DNA of 64,000 bases, taken from contig NZ_JIAL01000001.1 in the NCBI RefSeq assembly GCF_000688455.1, forward strand, positions 1,333,001 to 1,397,000, in the 5' to 3' direction. The translations under genes and the position numbers were made by a program. A model generated the notes under the pieces. The model saw nothing but the letters and a program-made list of their open reading frames with translations, did no database searches and had not been told where the DNA came from. This DNA is from Pseudacidobacterium ailaaui (GTDB lineage Bacteria > Acidobacteriota > Terriglobia > Terriglobales > Acidobacteriaceae). Below are positions 24,871 through 32,572 of this stretch, in pieces (the stretch's first letter is position 1; each line of letters begins with the position of its first letter).

Positions 24871-26327
24871 TGGGGCAAGAAGGGAATCCTTACCACCTGC
24901 TTTACATTGAGGACAACCCGCTGGACGTCGAGCTTGTGCTCGAAAGACTGCGCAGGTCGGGGCACCATTTTGATGCTGTGATCGCCAGCAGCCGTGCGGA
25001 GTTCGAGCAGCATTTTCAGGCGAACAACTTCGACCTGGTCCTGGCCGATTACGCCCTGCCCGACTTCGATGGTCTTTCTGCGCTGGCCATGGTGCGCGCA
25101 CGCGACGAGCACCTGCCCTTCATTTTTGTCTCCGGGGTGCTGGGCGAAGATGTTGCCGTGGACACCCTGCACCGCGGCGCTACCGACTACGTACTCAAGC
25201 AGAAGCTGGACCGGCTGGCCCCGGCCATCCAGCGCGCCCTGGCAGAGTATGCCACCTTCTGCTCGCGGGAAAAGGCCGAGCATGACCTGCGCAAAGTCGA
25301 AGAGCGGTTTGAAAAGCTCACCAACAGTCTGCCCGCCATGGTCTGGACCAGCGACCAGGAGGGCCGGCTTACCTATACCAACCTGCTGTGGAAACAATGC
25401 ATGGGAGAAGCCGCGTTCTGGCTGGAAGAAAGGCACATCCACCCCTCGGATTATGACCACTGCCTCCAGGTGTGGGAAGGGGCCCGGCAGCAGTCGCGGC
25501 CCTTTGAAATGGAATGCCGCTTTCGGCTGGCCCCGGCCCTCCATTATCACTGGCACATTGTGCGCGCGCTTCCCCTCGCCGTCAATGGACATCACCAGGA
25601 ATGGTTGGGCACCTGCATTGATATCCAGGAGCAGAAAAGCCGCGATGCGGAACTGAAGACGGCCGAACGCCTGGCGCTCATCGGGCGCATGAGTTCGGTC
25701 ATCGCGCATGAAATCAACAACCCGCTGGAAGCCCTTACCAACATTCTTTATCTTGTCAACTCAGACAAGACCTCGCCCGAGGAGGCCAAGGCCTATCTGG
25801 CCGATGCGCAGCATGAGTTGCTGCGCATCTCCGCGATTACCAAGCAGACGCTGGTCTGGTCCAGGGAAGAAAGCGCGCCCGTTGAGGTTTCAGCCGTGAC
25901 GCTGATGGAAGAAGCCCTGAAGCTGTTTACCGGAAAACTGCGCAACAAAGGGCTGGCCGTACACAAGCACTTCCGCGGGACGCCCCGGATCCATGCTGTC
26001 CCGGGTGAGATCCGCCAGGTCTTAGTCAACCTCATCAGCAACGCCATCGACGCTACGCGGCCCGGAGGAAACATTCATCTGGCCGTCGAGCAGCCAGCTG
26101 GCTCCAGCTACGTGGAGTTTCATGTTCATGACGACGGCCACGGAATTGAGAACGCTCGCATGGAAGACCTCTTCCGTCCCTTCCAGACCACCAAAGGAAA
26201 TCTGGGCAACGGGCTGGGGTTATATGTTTCCAAAGGCATCGTGGACCGGCACCATGGAGAGCTGAAGATCCTCTCCCAGCCCGGACACGGCACTCGGGCC
26301 GTGATGAGAATTCCCTGCGCAGCGTAA
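24867..26327 (+). CDS. Hybrid protein: receiver-PAS-histidine kinase
   Basis: A 486-residue protein. The receiver domain is at about 5-125 (YIEDNPLDVELVLERL, phosphoacceptor Asp61 in LADYALPDFDG). A PAS domain follows at about 140-260 (ERFEKLTNSLPAMVWTSDQEGRLTYTN), then the kinase core with His281 (MSSVIAHEINNPLEALTNILYL), NLISNAIDATRPGG, DDGHGI and GNGLGLYVSKGIV. Receiver first, kinase last suggests a relay: phosphate from BphP could tune a second kinase. No DNA-binding output is encoded in the operon, so its final target lies elsewhere. Confidence 0.93.
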   Translation: MMGQEGNPYHLLYIEDNPLDVELVLERLRRSGHHFDAVIASSRAEFEQHFQANNFDLVLADYALPDFDGLSALAMVRARDEHLPFIFVSGVLGEDVAVDTLHRGATDYVLKQKLDRLAPAIQRALAEYATFCSREKAEHDLRKVEERFEKLTNSLPAMVWTSDQEGRLTYTNLLWKQCMGEAAFWLEERHIHPSDYDHCLQVWEGARQQSRPFEMECRFRLAPALHYHWHIVRALPLAVNGHHQEWLGTCIDIQEQKSRDAELKTAERLALIGRMSSVIAHEINNPLEALTNILYLVNSDKTSPEEAKAYLADAQHELLRISAITKQTLVWSREESAPVEVSAVTLMEEALKLFTGKLRNKGLAVHKHFRGTPRIHAVPGEIRQVLVNLISNAIDATRPGGNIHLAVEQPAGSSYVEFHVHDDGHGIENARMEDLFRPFQTTKGNLGNGLGLYVSKGIVDRHHGELKILSQPGHGTRAVMRIPCAA

Positions 26328-26336
26328 GGAGAGAGA

Positions 26337-26903
26337 GTGGAGATCCAGAAACTCAGAGAGGCCGTGCGGGAAGACCATGAGCGCGTGGAAAGAAGCTTTC
26401 CCATCCTGTCCCCATCTCTGACACTTTCCGCATATCGGGAGCTGCTCTCGCGGCTCTATGCGTTTGTCTCTTCGTGGGAAGATCTGGCCTGCTCCGCCCT
26501 TCCCGGAGAATGGAAGCAGCTGGCTAAGGCCCATGCGCGCGCCCCTCTGCTCGAACAGGACCTACGGACCCTCGGCATCTCGCCGGATGCAGACCTGCGT
26601 CCCGTGATGCCGCGCTTTACGGCGGTCCCGGAGCTGCTGGGCGGCATGTACGTCATGGAAGGCTCCCGGCTCGGCGGGCAGCACATCGCCCGGCATCTTG
26701 AGTCGAGATTCCAGGAAGAATTGCGCGGGGCCTGTCGCTACTTTCGCGGCTTTGGCACCGATACAGGGATGCACTGGCGCAATTTTCTGAAGAGGCTTGA
26801 GGCCCTCCCGGAGGAAGACACTCCCTCGGTCGTGCGCGGCGCAAAGGGCATGTTTACTGCCTTTGAACAGTGGGTCTGCGCCCGAAAGGCCTTGGCAGGC
26901 TGA
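26337..26903 (+). CDS. bphO: Biliverdin-producing heme oxygenase
   Basis: A 188-residue heme oxygenase. The proximal His is His14 in LREAVREDHERVERSFP, and the distal helix contains ELLGGMYVMEGSRLGGQHIARHL. It opens heme to biliverdin IXalpha, the chromophore of the BphP encoded at the head of the operon. The start is GTG 26337 after AAGGAGAGA, nine bases after the hybrid kinase stop. Confidence 0.93.
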   Translation: MEIQKLREAVREDHERVERSFPILSPSLTLSAYRELLSRLYAFVSSWEDLACSALPGEWKQLAKAHARAPLLEQDLRTLGISPDADLRPVMPRFTAVPELLGGMYVMEGSRLGGQHIARHLESRFQEELRGACRYFRGFGTDTGMHWRNFLKRLEALPEEDTPSVVRGAKGMFTAFEQWVCARKALAG

Positions 26904-26944
26904 AAGCCTGCACCTTTGGGGCGGCTGCGCGTCTTTGTCAGTCT

Positions 26945-27730
26945 TTACGCCGCGCCGATGAGCACTTTGGGCCCGGTGGCCTTGGGCACACCGCCCTGAG
27001 GCTCAATCGTTACCGCAAAGGCCTTGGCAGGAACGTCTTTCGGCAATGGGGGCAGAATCACGGTACCGTTTCCTCTGCTATCGGGAGAGAAGGTGCCGGC
27101 AGCGATGGGGTCTCCCTGAGGCGGCACCAGCCACAGCTCATAGACGCGGTCTGGCGGAAGTGCAGGCATGTTCTGCGCATAAAAGATGAGGCCGTGCTGC
27201 GGATGGTAGAAGACCCGTCCGGCTGGCTGCGGTTTTTCCGCCAGCGCGGTCAGCGTGACTTTCTGCGTCTCTCGGGCGTTGAGCAAATCCAGCACGGCAC
27301 GGGCGCGCTCCACCTGCGCCTGCTGCGCCTCGGCGCGGGCGCGGTCCTGCTGCATCGTGGTCCGGAGCTGGTGCGCGTCCCAGGCAAAGAAGACGGCGAG
27401 CAATGCAAAGACTGCGGCGAAGGCCCAGCCAAAGGCGGGCCTGCTCCACCAGTAAACCCGCGGGGACGGCCCCTGCTTCTCAACAACAGCAGTCCGCGAT
27501 TTCGTGCCATGGACCCGTTCCATGAGCTGGCGCTTTACATGGGCCGGGGGCTCCTGTTCCGGCAGCGTAAGGGCCACCAGAGAGACACGCTGCTGCGCCT
27601 GCGCGAGCTTTTCCCGGCACGCGGCACAGTTCTGAAGATGGGCCGACATCTCCGCGCGCTCGCCCTCGTCCAGGACGCCGAGCGCGTAGAGGTCAAAGTC
27701 CTCGTCGAATTGTGGATGCCCGTTCATCAT
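26945..27730 (-). CDS. Anti-sigma factor, RskA-type
   Basis: A 261-residue single-pass protein. The N-terminal anti-sigma domain has a zinc-finger-like motif (LDEGERAEMSAHLQNCAACREKL, HxxxCxxC). A membrane segment follows at about 97-116 (FGWAFAAVFALLAVFFAWDAH), then a periplasmic RskA domain (GRVFYHPQHGLIFYAQNMPALPPDRVYELWLVP, GTFSPDSRGNGTVIL, FAVTIEPQGGVPKATGP). Start ATG overlaps the sigma factor stop (27727-27730), so the pair is made together. It should hold the SigK-like factor at the membrane until cut by regulated proteolysis. Confidence 0.92.
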   Translation of the reverse strand: MMNGHPQFDEDFDLYALGVLDEGERAEMSAHLQNCAACREKLAQAQQRVSLVALTLPEQEPPAHVKRQLMERVHGTKSRTAVVEKQGPSPRVYWWSRPAFGWAFAAVFALLAVFFAWDAHQLRTTMQQDRARAEAQQAQVERARAVLDLLNARETQKVTLTALAEKPQPAGRVFYHPQHGLIFYAQNMPALPPDRVYELWLVPPQGDPIAAGTFSPDSRGNGTVILPPLPKDVPAKAFAVTIEPQGGVPKATGPKVLIGAA

Positions 27731-28329
27731 TCAAAGGCCCGCCGCACGCTGGTCAGCGCCGTGCGCAGGCGTGTCTTCACCGTTCCTAAAGGTTGTCCCG
27801 TCTGGGCTGCAATTTCCGAGTGTGACAGTCCAGAAAAATATGCCAGTTCAAACAATTTGTTCTGCTCGTCCGGTAGCTGCGCCAGTGCGCTGCGCACACG
27901 GGCCACAATCTCTCCCTGCTCGGCTGCGGTGTCCTGCAGTCTCTGGCCGGAAGCGGCCCACGGCTCAGTCAGCTCGTCGAGCGTTTCATAGCGGGGCCGC
28001 CGCCTCAGATAGGAGATGGCCCGGTTCCGCGCCATCACCAGAAGCCACGACTGCAATGCGCCGCGTTCGGGGGAAAACCGCGATGCATTCTGCCACAAAA
28101 AGAAGAAGACGTCTTGCAGGACCTCTTCGGCTACAGTCTTGTCCTGCAAAATGCGCAGCAGCAGGGAAAAGACCGGACGGCTGTATCGGTCATATGCTTC
28201 GCTCAGCGCGGCCTCATCTCCGGATGCAATCCGGGCCATCAGACTTGCATCATCTGCATGGGGCCAGGAATTCTGCGCTTTCGTGGGCAAGCGAAGCCTC
28301 ATCTCCTTGAGCGTACGTTCAGGATACAT
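27727..28329 (-). CDS. SigK-like ECF sigma factor
   Basis: About 200 residues. Region 2 is DEAALSEAYDRYSRPVFSLLLRILQDKTVAEEVLQDVFFFLWQNASRF; region 4 is LPDEQNKLFELAYFSGLSHSEIAAQTGQPLGTVKTRLRTALTSVRRAF. The start is uncertain: ATG 28329 is used; ATG 28302 has AAGGAG directly abutting it, which is too close, and ATG 28377 is possible. Coupled to the RskA-type gene. A fasciclin gene lies just upstream on the same strand, recalling the mycobacterial SigK regulon, whose members include fasciclin proteins MPT70/MPT83. Confidence 0.9.
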   Translation of the reverse strand: MYPERTLKEMRLRLPTKAQNSWPHADDASLMARIASGDEAALSEAYDRYSRPVFSLLLRILQDKTVAEEVLQDVFFFLWQNASRFSPERGALQSWLLVMARNRAISYLRRRPRYETLDELTEPWAASGQRLQDTAAEQGEIVARVRSALAQLPDEQNKLFELAYFSGLSHSEIAAQTGQPLGTVKTRLRTALTSVRRAFE

Positions 28330-28437
28330 GATGAGATGCAGCGGGGAACATATGCCGGCATGGAGGCGCGTAAGCATAAGACTTTATCAAGCAAATTCGA
28401 CCTTTATGTCATAGAAAAACTTTCCGACAATTTTTGA

Positions 28438-28473
28438 ATGGCTGGAAAGAGGGTCCTCTCACATTCCAGCCAT
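28438..28473 (-). terminator. Hairpin between fasciclin and sigma genes
   Basis: ATGGCTGGAA (28438-28447) pairs with TTCCAGCCAT (28464-28473), a perfect 10-base stem. On the minus strand it follows the fasciclin stop but lacks a clear T-run (TCAAAAATTG), so it may attenuate rather than end transcription. Confidence 0.5.
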
Positions 28474-28484
28474 CCTGTCCGCCC

Positions 28485-29036
28485 TTAGTTTGGAAGCAGC
28501 ACAGCATCCACAACGTGAATCACACCATTCGACTGATAGACGTCGGGGATGGTGACCGTGGCCGTTCCGCCCTTCTCGTCCTGTAAAACAATGTGTCCGC
28601 CCTGCATCATGGCCTTAAGGGTCTCGCCATTGACAGTTTTCAGCTCTGCGGTACCGTGGCCGGCCTTGATCATCTTTTTCAGCTCTGCGGAATTGATCTT
28701 GCCGGGCACTACGTGATACGTCAGCACCTTCGTCAGCTGGTCCTTGTTCTCAGGTTTCAGCAGATTGTCCACTGTACCCGCGGGCAGTTTTGCGAACGCC
28801 TCATTGGTTGGCGCAAACACGGTAAAAGGCCCTGGTCCTTCCAGCGTGTCCACCAGGCCTGCCGCCTTCACTGCCGCCACCAGAGTGGTGTGGTCCTTGG
28901 AATTGACGGCGTTCTGAATGATGTTCTTGGTGGGATACATCGGGGCGCCGCCAACCATAGGATCTTTCTGCGCAAAAAGTGTAGACGCAGCCAGTACTAC
29001 AGCCAGCCCGTATGCTCCAAATTTCCATTTCTTCAC
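28485..29036 (-). CDS. Secreted fasciclin-domain protein
   Basis: A 183-residue protein with a signal peptide (MKKWKFGAYGLAVVLAASTLFAQ) and one FAS1 domain: VAAVKAAGLVDTLEGPGPFTVFAPTNEAFAKLPAGTVDNLL (H1 motif), then VLTYHVVPGKINSAEL and NGVIHVVDAVLLP (H2). The start is GTG 29036, eight bases after GGAG. FAS1 proteins mediate adhesion. The place next to SigK and its anti-sigma suggests SigK control. Confidence 0.93.
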   Translation of the reverse strand: MKKWKFGAYGLAVVLAASTLFAQKDPMVGGAPMYPTKNIIQNAVNSKDHTTLVAAVKAAGLVDTLEGPGPFTVFAPTNEAFAKLPAGTVDNLLKPENKDQLTKVLTYHVVPGKINSAELKKMIKAGHGTAELKTVNGETLKAMMQGGHIVLQDEKGGTATVTIPDVYQSNGVIHVVDAVLLPN

Positions 29037-29182
29037 TTGCGATCTCCTCTGTGAGTGAATTGCACTTCACTACCAATACGCAGAATGGCCCGGCATGGAT
29101 TGCAGCCCAGCACGCAAAATATCGGCAAAAAAAAATTTCTTTTTTTCAATCCACTTGTGCATCGGCGGGCGTACTCCACACG

Positions 29183-29199
29183 TGATTTGCGACAAATCA
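29183..29199. promoter_or_regulatory. Perfect dyad between fasciclin and ferritin-like genes
   Basis: TGATTTG-CGA-CAAATCA, a perfect seven-base inverted repeat around three bases, lies in the 210-base region between the divergent fasciclin (29036) and ferritin-like (29247) starts. A poly-A/poly-T stretch (about 29130-29150) is nearby. Candidate binding site for a dimeric regulator; it is not an FNR or CRP consensus. Confidence 0.5.
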
Positions 29200-29246
29200 A
29201 GCGCGCCGCAGATCACCAAATCCCACAAACATGAGGTGGCGCAATC

Positions 29247-30152
29247 GTGAAATCTGTAGATGATCTACTGAAACGGGGCGTGTCACGCCGCAGGTTTCTG
29301 GCAGGCGCTGGTGCTGGGGCCGGCGTAGCTGCCCTGACCCTGGCAAGCGGCTGTGGCGGAAGCAGCAGTTCCTCCAACCCAACCCCCACTCCAACCCCTA
29401 CTCCGACCATCACCGACACAGACATTCTGAATTTCGCGCTCAACCTGGAATATCTGGAAGCTGAGTTCTATCTGCGCGCTGTCACCGGAGCGGGGCTTTC
29501 TTCTACCGATGCCGGATCGGGAGCTGGTTCCGTGACCGGCGGTTCGCAGGTGCCCTTCAAGACACCGGCGATCCAGCAATATGCACAGGAAATTGCGAAC
29601 GATGAACTTGCACATGTGCGCTTCCTGCGCCAGGCGCTGGGGTCTTCGGCCGTACCCCGTCCTGCGATTGACCTGATGAACAGCTTCAACGCTGCGGCAC
29701 AGGCCGCCGGTATCGGCTCTTCCTTCAACCCCTTTGCCGATGAAGACAGTTTCATCGTCGGTGCATTTGTTTTTGAAGACGTGGGCGTCACTGCATATCA
29801 CGGCGCGGCCACTTTACTCTCCAGCTCCACCAACCTGGCTGCCGCGGCCGGCATCCTCGCCACAGAGGCCTATCACGCCGGAGAAATCCGCACGCTGATT
29901 ACCCAGTTGGGCGGTGCATACCTGACCTATGCCAACCAGATCTCCGCGTTGCGTGCCAAAGCAGGTGGTGGTGCGGAAACGACCCTTTCCGCCAGCACCA
30001 TCGTCAACGCCGACTCCAACTCGATTTCCTATGACCGCACGACCGACCAGGTACTGCACATTGTCTACCTGGCGCCCAGTCCCGGGGTCGTCAAAAGCGG
30101 CGGCTTCTTCCCCAACGGCCTGAACGGCACCATCACAGCGACAGCTTCCTAA
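29247..30152 (+). CDS. Tat-exported ferritin-like protein 1
   Basis: A 301-residue protein of the Ferritin_2/Rds1-like group. The N-terminus has a twin-arginine motif (SRRRFLAGAG) and a lipobox-like LASGC, then a Thr-Pro linker (PTPTPTPTPT). The four-helix domain carries Glu/His residues in LNLEYLEAEFYLRAV, EIANDELAHVRFLRQALG, FEDVGVTAYHGAA and ATEAYHAGEIRTLI, a plausible metal site. The start is GTG 29247 after AGGTGG. The next gene is a paralogue 12 bases downstream. Role unknown; relatives are linked to stress and desiccation. Confidence 0.88.
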   Translation: MKSVDDLLKRGVSRRRFLAGAGAGAGVAALTLASGCGGSSSSSNPTPTPTPTPTITDTDILNFALNLEYLEAEFYLRAVTGAGLSSTDAGSGAGSVTGGSQVPFKTPAIQQYAQEIANDELAHVRFLRQALGSSAVPRPAIDLMNSFNAAAQAAGIGSSFNPFADEDSFIVGAFVFEDVGVTAYHGAATLLSSSTNLAAAAGILATEAYHAGEIRTLITQLGGAYLTYANQISALRAKAGGGAETTLSASTIVNADSNSISYDRTTDQVLHIVYLAPSPGVVKSGGFFPNGLNGTITATAS

Positions 30153-30164
30153 AGGAGACAGGCG

Positions 30165-31064
30165 ATGAGCACAATCGAAAAAGATTGCAACACCGTAGAA
30201 AATGGCAATGGATCTTCGCGCCGCTCCGCCATCCTGATGGGTGGGGCTGCGCTGGCGGGGCTGATGCTGGGCAGAAATGCTCTGGCGCAGTCTTCGAGCG
30301 TCTCTGATTCAGACATCCTGAACTTCGCCCTCAACCTTGAGTTTCTTGAGGCCCAGTTCTATACACTGGCAACCACCGGCCAAACCATCGATGTCGCCGC
30401 TGGAATTTCCATCAAAGGCGGCGATGGCAGCGCAGGGGGAACGGTCAAAGTCAAGGCCAACCCGATGGTCCCCTTTTCTGACCCTCTTCTGAAGCAGTTC
30501 GCAGCAGAGGTGGCCATGGACGAGCAAAACCATGTGAAGTTCCTGCAGCAGCAGTTGAGTACTTCCGCGGTTGCTATGCCCAACATTGATCTGCTCAACA
30601 GCTTCAATGCTCTGGCGCAGGCCGCGGGGCTCGGCTCCTCCTTCGACCCTTTTGCCAGCGACGTGAACTTCCTGCTGGGGGCCTTCATCTTTGAAGACGT
30701 AGGAGTGACCGCATATCAGGGGGCCGCTGGCCTTCTTTCCAGCAAGACCTTCCTGGACAAGGCCGTAGGCATCCACAACGTGGAGGCGTATCACGCGGCC
30801 GGCATCCGCACCCGCATCTTCCAGGCCGGGGCCACAGCACAGGCCGCCTCTCAGGCCATCGCGGCCACCCGGGCCAAGCTGGACGGCACCGGGAACGATG
30901 ACATCGGAGTGGGTGTGACCAGCGGCGCGGCCACCATTGTGGACAACAACTCCATGGGCATGACCTATGCGCGCACCACCACGCAGGTGCTCAGCATCGT
31001 CTATGGTGGAGGCAGCGGCGGCGGTGCATTTTTCCCCAATGGCCTGAATGGAAAAATCAAGTAG
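30165..31064 (+). CDS. Tat-exported ferritin-like protein 2
   Basis: A 299-residue paralogue of the gene before it. It has the same helices and metal-ligand positions (LNLEFLEAQFYTLA, EVAMDEQNHVKFLQQQL, FEDVGVTAYQGAA, NVEAYHAAGIRTRI) and the same FFPNGLNG end. The signal differs: SRRSAILMGGAALAGLML with an ALA-Q cleavage site and no lipobox, so this copy should be soluble in the periplasm while copy 1 may be lipid-anchored. A tandem duplication, start 12 bases after copy 1. Confidence 0.88.
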   Translation: MSTIEKDCNTVENGNGSSRRSAILMGGAALAGLMLGRNALAQSSSVSDSDILNFALNLEFLEAQFYTLATTGQTIDVAAGISIKGGDGSAGGTVKVKANPMVPFSDPLLKQFAAEVAMDEQNHVKFLQQQLSTSAVAMPNIDLLNSFNALAQAAGLGSSFDPFASDVNFLLGAFIFEDVGVTAYQGAAGLLSSKTFLDKAVGIHNVEAYHAAGIRTRIFQAGATAQAASQAIAATRAKLDGTGNDDIGVGVTSGAATIVDNNSMGMTYARTTTQVLSIVYGGGSGGGAFFPNGLNGKIK

Positions 31065-31124
31065 ACCAGAGCACCGGGCGCCGCTTGCATTTCCGGCGTC
31101 CGGACTGCCCCATCTCAATCTTTC

Positions 31125-31586
31125 ATGACAACGTATCAGATCGAACGGGAACAACAAGTCTTCGGTACGCTATCGGAGGTCTTCGGCTTTTTCTCCAATG
31201 CCGAGAACCTTGCCGCTATCACACCGCCCTGGCTCGACTTTCATATCCTCACCCCCTTGCCCATCGAAATGAAGGAAGGGGCGCTGATTGCCTATTCTCT
31301 ACGGGTCCATGGCATCCGCTTCCGCTGGCTGACGCGCATCGAGCGGTGGCAATCTCCTCTGGAATTTGTGGATGTGCAGCTCGAAGGCCCCTATCGCCTA
31401 TGGAGACATACCCACTGCTTCATTCCTAATTCTGAAGGTGTGCTGGTCAAAGACTGTGTGGAGTTTGCGCTGCCCTTTGGAGTGCTGGGCCGGCTTGCCT
31501 ATCATTTCCGGGTCTCACGCGATCTGAAAGAAATTTTCGATTACCGCGCACAGCAGATTGCCGAACGCTTTCCCCATCCCGGATAA
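31125..31586 (+). CDS. SRPBCC-fold protein
   Basis: A 153-residue ligand-binding START/cyclase-like protein: TYQIEREQQVFGTLSEVFGFFSNAENLAAITPPWLDFHIL, SLRVHGIRFRWLTRIERWQSPLEFVDVQLEGPYRLWRHTHCF, ALPFGVLGRLAYHFRVSRDLKEIFDYRAQ. This pattern is that of cell-division-inhibitor-like SRPBCC proteins, often annotated only by fold. It follows the ferritin-like pair by 60 bases and could be co-transcribed. Ligand unknown. Confidence 0.85.
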   Translation: MTTYQIEREQQVFGTLSEVFGFFSNAENLAAITPPWLDFHILTPLPIEMKEGALIAYSLRVHGIRFRWLTRIERWQSPLEFVDVQLEGPYRLWRHTHCFIPNSEGVLVKDCVEFALPFGVLGRLAYHFRVSRDLKEIFDYRAQQIAERFPHPG

Positions 31587-31627
31587 AGCAGGCTGCACCC
31601 ACAGAGACCGCGCCCACAGGCACCCTG

Positions 31628-32503
31628 TCAGAGACTCCGCGAATGCCCCGCCTTCGGGGATGCGGTGAGGACCGCTTTTCTTCGTCCCCGGTTCGGGGCC
31701 AGCAACTGCATCGTAATCCAGAAAGCAGGGAAGAGGAAGACCGTGGAGTTGGTGACCCACATAAATGCTCCGGCGGCCGCCTGGTCCGTAAGCGGATCCA
31801 CACCCAAAAGCGGCGTTGTGACCGCATATGTGGGATAGACCACGCGCCCGGAAAAGCAGAGTGAAGCAGAGATAATGGTGTTGATCAGGTCAGAGGTCAG
31901 CAGATAGGGCAGAAGCATCCAGCTTAGTTTCTGCCGAGCGTCGGGCCACGGTCGAATGATGGGCCACCAGAAGAGAATGCTGGTGAAGAAGAAACAGGCA
32001 TGCTCCAGGTTGTGCCAACTCTCTGACCGCAGGGCCAGCTCATAGGCAGCCGGAATGTGCCATCCGATGTAGGACAAGTTCATCAGCAGCCATGCTGGTT
32101 TCAGGCTGGTTAGGAGGTGCCCCAGTTTTTTCCACCATGCGGTCCGGAAAAGCGGTCCCAGGACACGGCGGATGACAGACCGAGGCAGTCCGCGTAGCAG
32201 CGGGACCTGTGGCAGCCCCAGCAGAAGCAGCGGCGGCGCTGCGGTCATGAACAGAAAATGCTGCCCCATGTGGGCGGAGAGTAATTGTCCGTCCAGGGTA
32301 TCAAGAGGCGAAGCCACTGCCAGGAACAGCATAAACAGCCCCAGCAAAAAGCAGCCCAGCCGCCATACAGGAAACTGCCCGGGCCGGGTCTGTCCAATAA
32401 GCAGCCAGCCACGGAGATAAACGATCGCAGTCAGTAATAGAAGAAGGGTGGTCACCGGAGGGATGTTCCAGTTCAGCAGGGCGGATTGGAACTCTGGCGA
32501 CAT
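31628..32503 (-). CDS. ctaG: CtaG-type cytochrome c oxidase assembly protein
   Basis: A 291-residue, seven-helix membrane protein of the caa3_CtaG family: LLLLTAIVYLRGWLLIGQTRPGQFPVWRLGCFLLGLFMLFLAVASPLDTLDGQLLSAHMGQHFLFM, LNLSYIGWHIPAAYELALRSESWHNLEHACFFFTSILFWWPII. His residues in HMGQH, WHIP and HNLEHACF are family hallmarks. It helps build the caa3 oxidase encoded upstream on the same strand, and ends the respiratory gene series. Confidence 0.92.
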   Translation of the reverse strand: MSPEFQSALLNWNIPPVTTLLLLLTAIVYLRGWLLIGQTRPGQFPVWRLGCFLLGLFMLFLAVASPLDTLDGQLLSAHMGQHFLFMTAAPPLLLLGLPQVPLLRGLPRSVIRRVLGPLFRTAWWKKLGHLLTSLKPAWLLMNLSYIGWHIPAAYELALRSESWHNLEHACFFFTSILFWWPIIRPWPDARQKLSWMLLPYLLTSDLINTIISASLCFSGRVVYPTYAVTTPLLGVDPLTDQAAAGAFMWVTNSTVFLFPAFWITMQLLAPNRGRRKAVLTASPKAGHSRSL

Positions 32504-32572
32504 GCGAAGGGCTTTTTCTGCTCTTCCGCCCCAGCAAGCGAAGGGACAGAAGAGCAGCGGTTGGTTAGCGGC

